A stretch of 8,297 nucleotides of DNA from Candidatus Brocadiia bacterium (lineage in GTDB: Bacteria > Planctomycetota > PUPC01 > DSUN01): NCBI GenBank assembly GCA_016782825.1, contig JADHXT010000137.1, forward strand, positions 1 through 8,297, in the 5' to 3' direction. Below, piece after piece: positions 5,687-8,297 of this stretch (within the stretch, counting starts at the first letter, position 1; the number at the start of each line of letters is the position of its first letter). Made by a program: the position numbers and the translations under genes. The notes under the pieces were generated by a model, which worked only from the letters and a program-made list of their open reading frames with translations, did no database searches and was not told the origin of the DNA.

Positions 5687-6961
5687 ATGGCTCTCCTCCA
5701 GCGCCTCACCGGCCTCCTCGGCATCGTCGCGCTCCTCGGCATCGCCTTCGCCCTCTCACGCAACCGTCGCCGCATCCCCGTCGGCACGGTGCTCTGGGGA
5801 CTTGGGCTCCAGGTGGTCTTCGCCGTGCTGATCCTCAAGACCCCATGGGGGCGGGTCGTCTTCGACTGGGCCAACGCCGCCTTCACGCGCCTCATCGGCT
5901 TCACCGACGACGGCGCGAAGTTCGTCTTCGGCGACTGGGGCGCCCCGGTCGAGGCCACCCACCTCGTGACGAAGAAGCCTCACGCCATCGGCTTCGTCCT
6001 CGCCTTCAAGGTGCTGCCCGTCCTCATCTTCTTCGCCTCGCTCATGAGCGTGCTCTACCACCTGGGGGTGATGCAGAAGCTCGTGTCGGCGGCGGCCTGG
6101 GTCATGCGCTACACGATGAAGGTCAGCGGCGCCGAGGCGCTCTCGGCGGCGGGCAACATCTTCGTCGGCATGACCGAGGCACCCCTGCTGATCCGCCCCT
6201 ACGTCGGCAAGCTCACCCAATCGGAGCTGATGGCCGTCATGACGGGCGGCCTCGCGACCATCGCGGGCAGCGTGCTCGCGCTCTACGTGAGCTTCGGCAT
6301 CGAGCCCGGCCATCTGCTCTGCGCCAGCGTCATGTCGGCCCCCGCGGCCCTGGTCGTCGCCAAGATCATGCTGCCCGAGACCGAGGAGCCGGCCACCGCC
6401 GGCAGCATCCAGGTCGAGTTCGAGCGCAAGACGACCAACGTCATCGACGCCGCCGCCTCGGGCGCCTGGGAGGGCCTTCGGCTGGCGCTCAACGTCGCCG
6501 CCATGCTGCTCGCTTTCGTCGCGCTCCTCGCATTGGTCAACTTTCTGATCGGCCAGGTGCACACCGGCGTCGCCTGGGCCACGGGCTGGCAGGGATTCCC
6601 CAGCAGCCTCCAGGACATCCTGGGCCTGCTCTTCCGTCCGCTCGCGTTCGTGATGGGGGTGCCGTGGGGCGAGGCGAAAGGCGTGGGCACGCTGCTGGGG
6701 GTGAAGATCAGCCTCAACGAGCTGATCGCCTACCAGCAGCTCGTCGCCATGAAGGGGCAACTCTCGGCGCGATCGGTGACCATCGCCACCTACGCGCTCT
6801 GCGGCTTCGCCAACTTCGGCTCCATCGGCATCATGATCGGCGGCATCAGCGGCATGGCCCCCGAGCGCCGCGCCGACCTCTCGCGCCTCAGCCTCCGCGC
6901 CCTGGCAGGCGGCGCTATCGCCTCATTCCTGACCGCCTGCATCGCCGGCATTCTGCTCTGA
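5687..6961 (+). CDS. Concentrative nucleoside transporter, CNT/NupC family
   Basis: This inner-membrane symporter imports nucleosides using a Na+ or H+ gradient. It has 424 residues, the usual bacterial CNT length, with many hydrophobic helices. Binding-site motifs line up with CNTs of known structure: NIFVGMTEAPLLIRPY (157-172), GVKISLNELIAY (338-349) and the CGFANFGSIGIMIGG block (372-386), followed by the C-terminal LRALAGGAIASFLTACIAGILL. In the first motif, Gln of the common GQTEAPL is replaced by Met162, while Thr163 and Glu164 are kept. Asn344/Glu345 and Asn376/Ser379 are also kept. The close match to the animal-type GQTEAPL/NFSSIGIM pattern suggests a Na+-coupled type, which is inference. 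ATG 5687 is set by GGAG at 5677-5680 and by starting at a hydrophobic helix; the frame is open to 5543 but that stretch is the structured spacer. Its last 39 bp overlap the convergent glycosyltransferase gene. Confidence 0.95.
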   Translation: MALLQRLTGLLGIVALLGIAFALSRNRRRIPVGTVLWGLGLQVVFAVLILKTPWGRVVFDWANAAFTRLIGFTDDGAKFVFGDWGAPVEATHLVTKKPHAIGFVLAFKVLPVLIFFASLMSVLYHLGVMQKLVSAAAWVMRYTMKVSGAEALSAAGNIFVGMTEAPLLIRPYVGKLTQSELMAVMTGGLATIAGSVLALYVSFGIEPGHLLCASVMSAPAALVVAKIMLPETEEPATAGSIQVEFERKTTNVIDAAASGAWEGLRLALNVAAMLLAFVALLALVNFLIGQVHTGVAWATGWQGFPSSLQDILGLLFRPLAFVMGVPWGEAKGVGTLLGVKISLNELIAYQQLVAMKGQLSARSVTIATYALCGFANFGSIGIMIGGISGMAPERRADLSRLSLRALAGGAIASFLTACIAGILL

Positions 6962-8297
6962 ACCGACGTCTTCCTGTCGCCTGTAGAGCACAAGCTGACG
7001 ATCGCGTGCGGTGGCAAAGGCGAAGGACTTCACGTAGGCGTAGTGCTGCCTGAACTCGGGCGACTGCTCGATGCGTTGCTCGATGGGCCATAGCGGGTCG
7101 CTGCTCGCCGCCCCGTCAGGCCTGGGGGGCCGCGCGGTGAGCACGATGTAGTCGGGCTTGTGCTTGAGCACGTCGACCGCGGCGTCGGCGCCCTCATCGG
7201 CGACTGCCCTGTTGCAGCGCCCGCTCAGGTCGATGACTGGAGCGCCCGAGGCCCACCCCACTCGGCCTGCGCCAAAGATGGCGACCGAGGCGCCAGGGTC
7301 GCGCGCGACGAACCTCGCGAGCCGCGCCGACGCCTGCGAGCGCTCCGCGAGGGCGGCCATCTCTCGTCGCACGCCCATCTCTCGGCGGACGTACGGCAGC
7401 GGATAGGCCAGCACGAAGGCCAGGACAAGGACAATGTTGACGGCCGTTGCGCCCCGTCGCTCGCCTGCGGTCACGCGCTGGGAGATGGCGATTCCACCCT
7501 CCTGGAGCAGCAGGAAGAGCATCGGCGCCGTGACGGCCGCAAGGCGATGGGCCGGCAGGGGGTCCCCGCCGACGTAAGCAACAGACAAGAGCCCGGCGGC
7601 GATGAGCACACAGCCGTAGGCCATGGGACGCGTGAAGCCGCGCAGCGCCACGCTGAGCGGGATGACGAACAGGGTGACCCCGCCGAGCTGAGCGAGGAAT
7701 GCGCCGACGTAGTAGGCCCCGCGGCTGAGGCGCGTCAGCGACAGCCCGAAGCCGCCGGATGCGATGAACGCGCTCGACAGGATCCCGTCGTGGTAGATCG
7801 CAGCCCACGCGCATCGCGCGCCAATCAGCACGACGGCGGGGACGCAGCGCTTCATCAGCGACCCCAGCGGCCGCTGGCGCGACCCGGCCATGTCGTAGAT
7901 GACGGTCGCCAGGAGAAACACGACGGCGTCGGTGCGGGCCAAGGCCGCGGCGGCGAGCGCGAGCGGCCACCACCAGCCCGACGGCTGGAGCAGATAGAGC
8001 ACGGCGCCGAGCGTCACGAGGAACGTGACGAGCTGTGTCTCGATGGCCGCGGACGTGCACCACAGGTAGCCGGGGTAGAGGCTCAGCAGCAGCGGCGCCG
8101 CGAGGGACCAGACGGGTGGCCGCTCGGGGCCGAGGCGACGCCCGAGCAGGTAGAGAAGCGAGAGGGTCGGCACCGAGGCGATGAGCGCGAGGCCCCCGGC
8201 CGCCGCGGGCAGCGCCGACGCCTTGGCGATGAAGGCGAACGGGGTGAGGAGCAGCACGAGCAGGAGACTGCTGTACCCTGCGGCGCGCTCCCCGAGA
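6923..8297 (-). CDS. GT-C-like polytopic membrane glycosyltransferase, C-terminal part (5' end outside window)
   Basis: The frame is open to the window edge on the minus strand, so the N-terminus lies beyond 8297; 457 residues are visible. The first visible residues contain GERAAGYSSLL, resembling the N-x-GER-x-x-GYTSPLW stretch after the first loop of GT-C sugar transferases (lipid-linked sugar donors, AftB/PMT-like). About nine hydrophobic helices follow, including ALAAAALARTDAVVFLL and, after them, YVGGDPLPAHRLAAVTAPMLFLLL, where GGD-x(3)-R-x(3)-P is a common GT-C pattern. The last 130 or so residues form a soluble domain (VAIFGAGRVGWASGAPVIDLSG, then HKPDYIVL), ending near RQLVLYRR. This suggests transfer of a sugar from a polyprenyl-phosphate carrier to an envelope acceptor. 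The catalytic Asp/Glu loop would be in the missing part, so the specific family cannot be settled. The final 16 residues (EDVGSEQNAGDAGGQE) lie antisense to the transporter's end. An internal GTG at 8257 is not taken as the start because family sequence continues upstream of it. Confidence 0.8.
   Translation of the reverse strand, partial: LGERAAGYSSLLLVLLLTPFAFIAKASALPAAAGGLALIASVPTLSLLYLLGRRLGPERPPVWSLAAPLLLSLYPGYLWCTSAAIETQLVTFLVTLGAVLYLLQPSGWWWPLALAAAALARTDAVVFLLATVIYDMAGSRQRPLGSLMKRCVPAVVLIGARCAWAAIYHDGILSSAFIASGGFGLSLTRLSRGAYYVGAFLAQLGGVTLFVIPLSVALRGFTRPMAYGCVLIAAGLLSVAYVGGDPLPAHRLAAVTAPMLFLLLQEGGIAISQRVTAGERRGATAVNIVLVLAFVLAYPLPYVRREMGVRREMAALAERSQASARLARFVARDPGASVAIFGAGRVGWASGAPVIDLSGRCNRAVADEGADAAVDVLKHKPDYIVLTARPPRPDGAASSDPLWPIEQRIEQSPEFRQHYAYVKSFAFATARDRQLVLYRRQEDVGSEQNAGDAGGQE

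Noticed and set aside
7194..8063. A 289-residue minus-strand open frame
   Set aside because: It is an Arg-rich out-of-frame shadow of the glycosyltransferase gene, whose own frame has clear membrane helices.

Overview
The window is GC-rich (roughly two thirds G+C by eye) and densely coded, from a bacterium that probably has an outer membrane, because it carries a DUF374-type acyltransferase. The gene content and the repeat-bearing spacers would fit a Planctomycetota/Verrucomicrobiota-like or related uncultured lineage. That placement is an inference; nothing in the sequence fixes the phylum.

Layout. Positions 1-2779 hold the conserved translation cluster thrS (3' end only) - infC - rpmI - rplT - pheS, all on the + strand. 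infC overlaps thrS by 17 bp, and a hairpin lies in the 102-bp gap before rpmI. pheS is not followed by pheT. Next come a small three-helix membrane protein of unknown function (2814-3335) and an M16-family zinc peptidase (3332-4621), joined by a 4-bp ATGA overlap. A 237-bp spacer (4622-4858) contains a striking inverted repeat: two arms, each of four 8-bp GGATG-type units, on either side of about 109 bp. A DUF374 lysophospholipid acyltransferase-like gene (4859-5542) follows. A 144-bp spacer with several short inverted repeats leads to a concentrative nucleoside transporter, CNT/NupC family (5687-6961).

The remainder (6923-8297, - strand) is the 3' part of a GT-C-like polytopic membrane glycosyltransferase. 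It is convergent with the transporter, and the two coding regions overlap by 39 bp at their 3' ends.

How the genes fit together. The first five genes supply translation initiation, ribosomal proteins and aminoacyl-tRNA synthetases, and are probably co-transcribed. The later genes are housekeeping or envelope functions: protein turnover, lipid or LPS acylation, nucleoside uptake and surface glycosylation. They show no evident common pathway. I see no phage, transposase, CRISPR, toxin-antitoxin or defence genes, and no clearly new multi-gene system. The items most worth a second look are the GGATG inverted-repeat element, the Met that replaces Gln in the nucleoside-binding motif of the transporter, and the two structured spacers.
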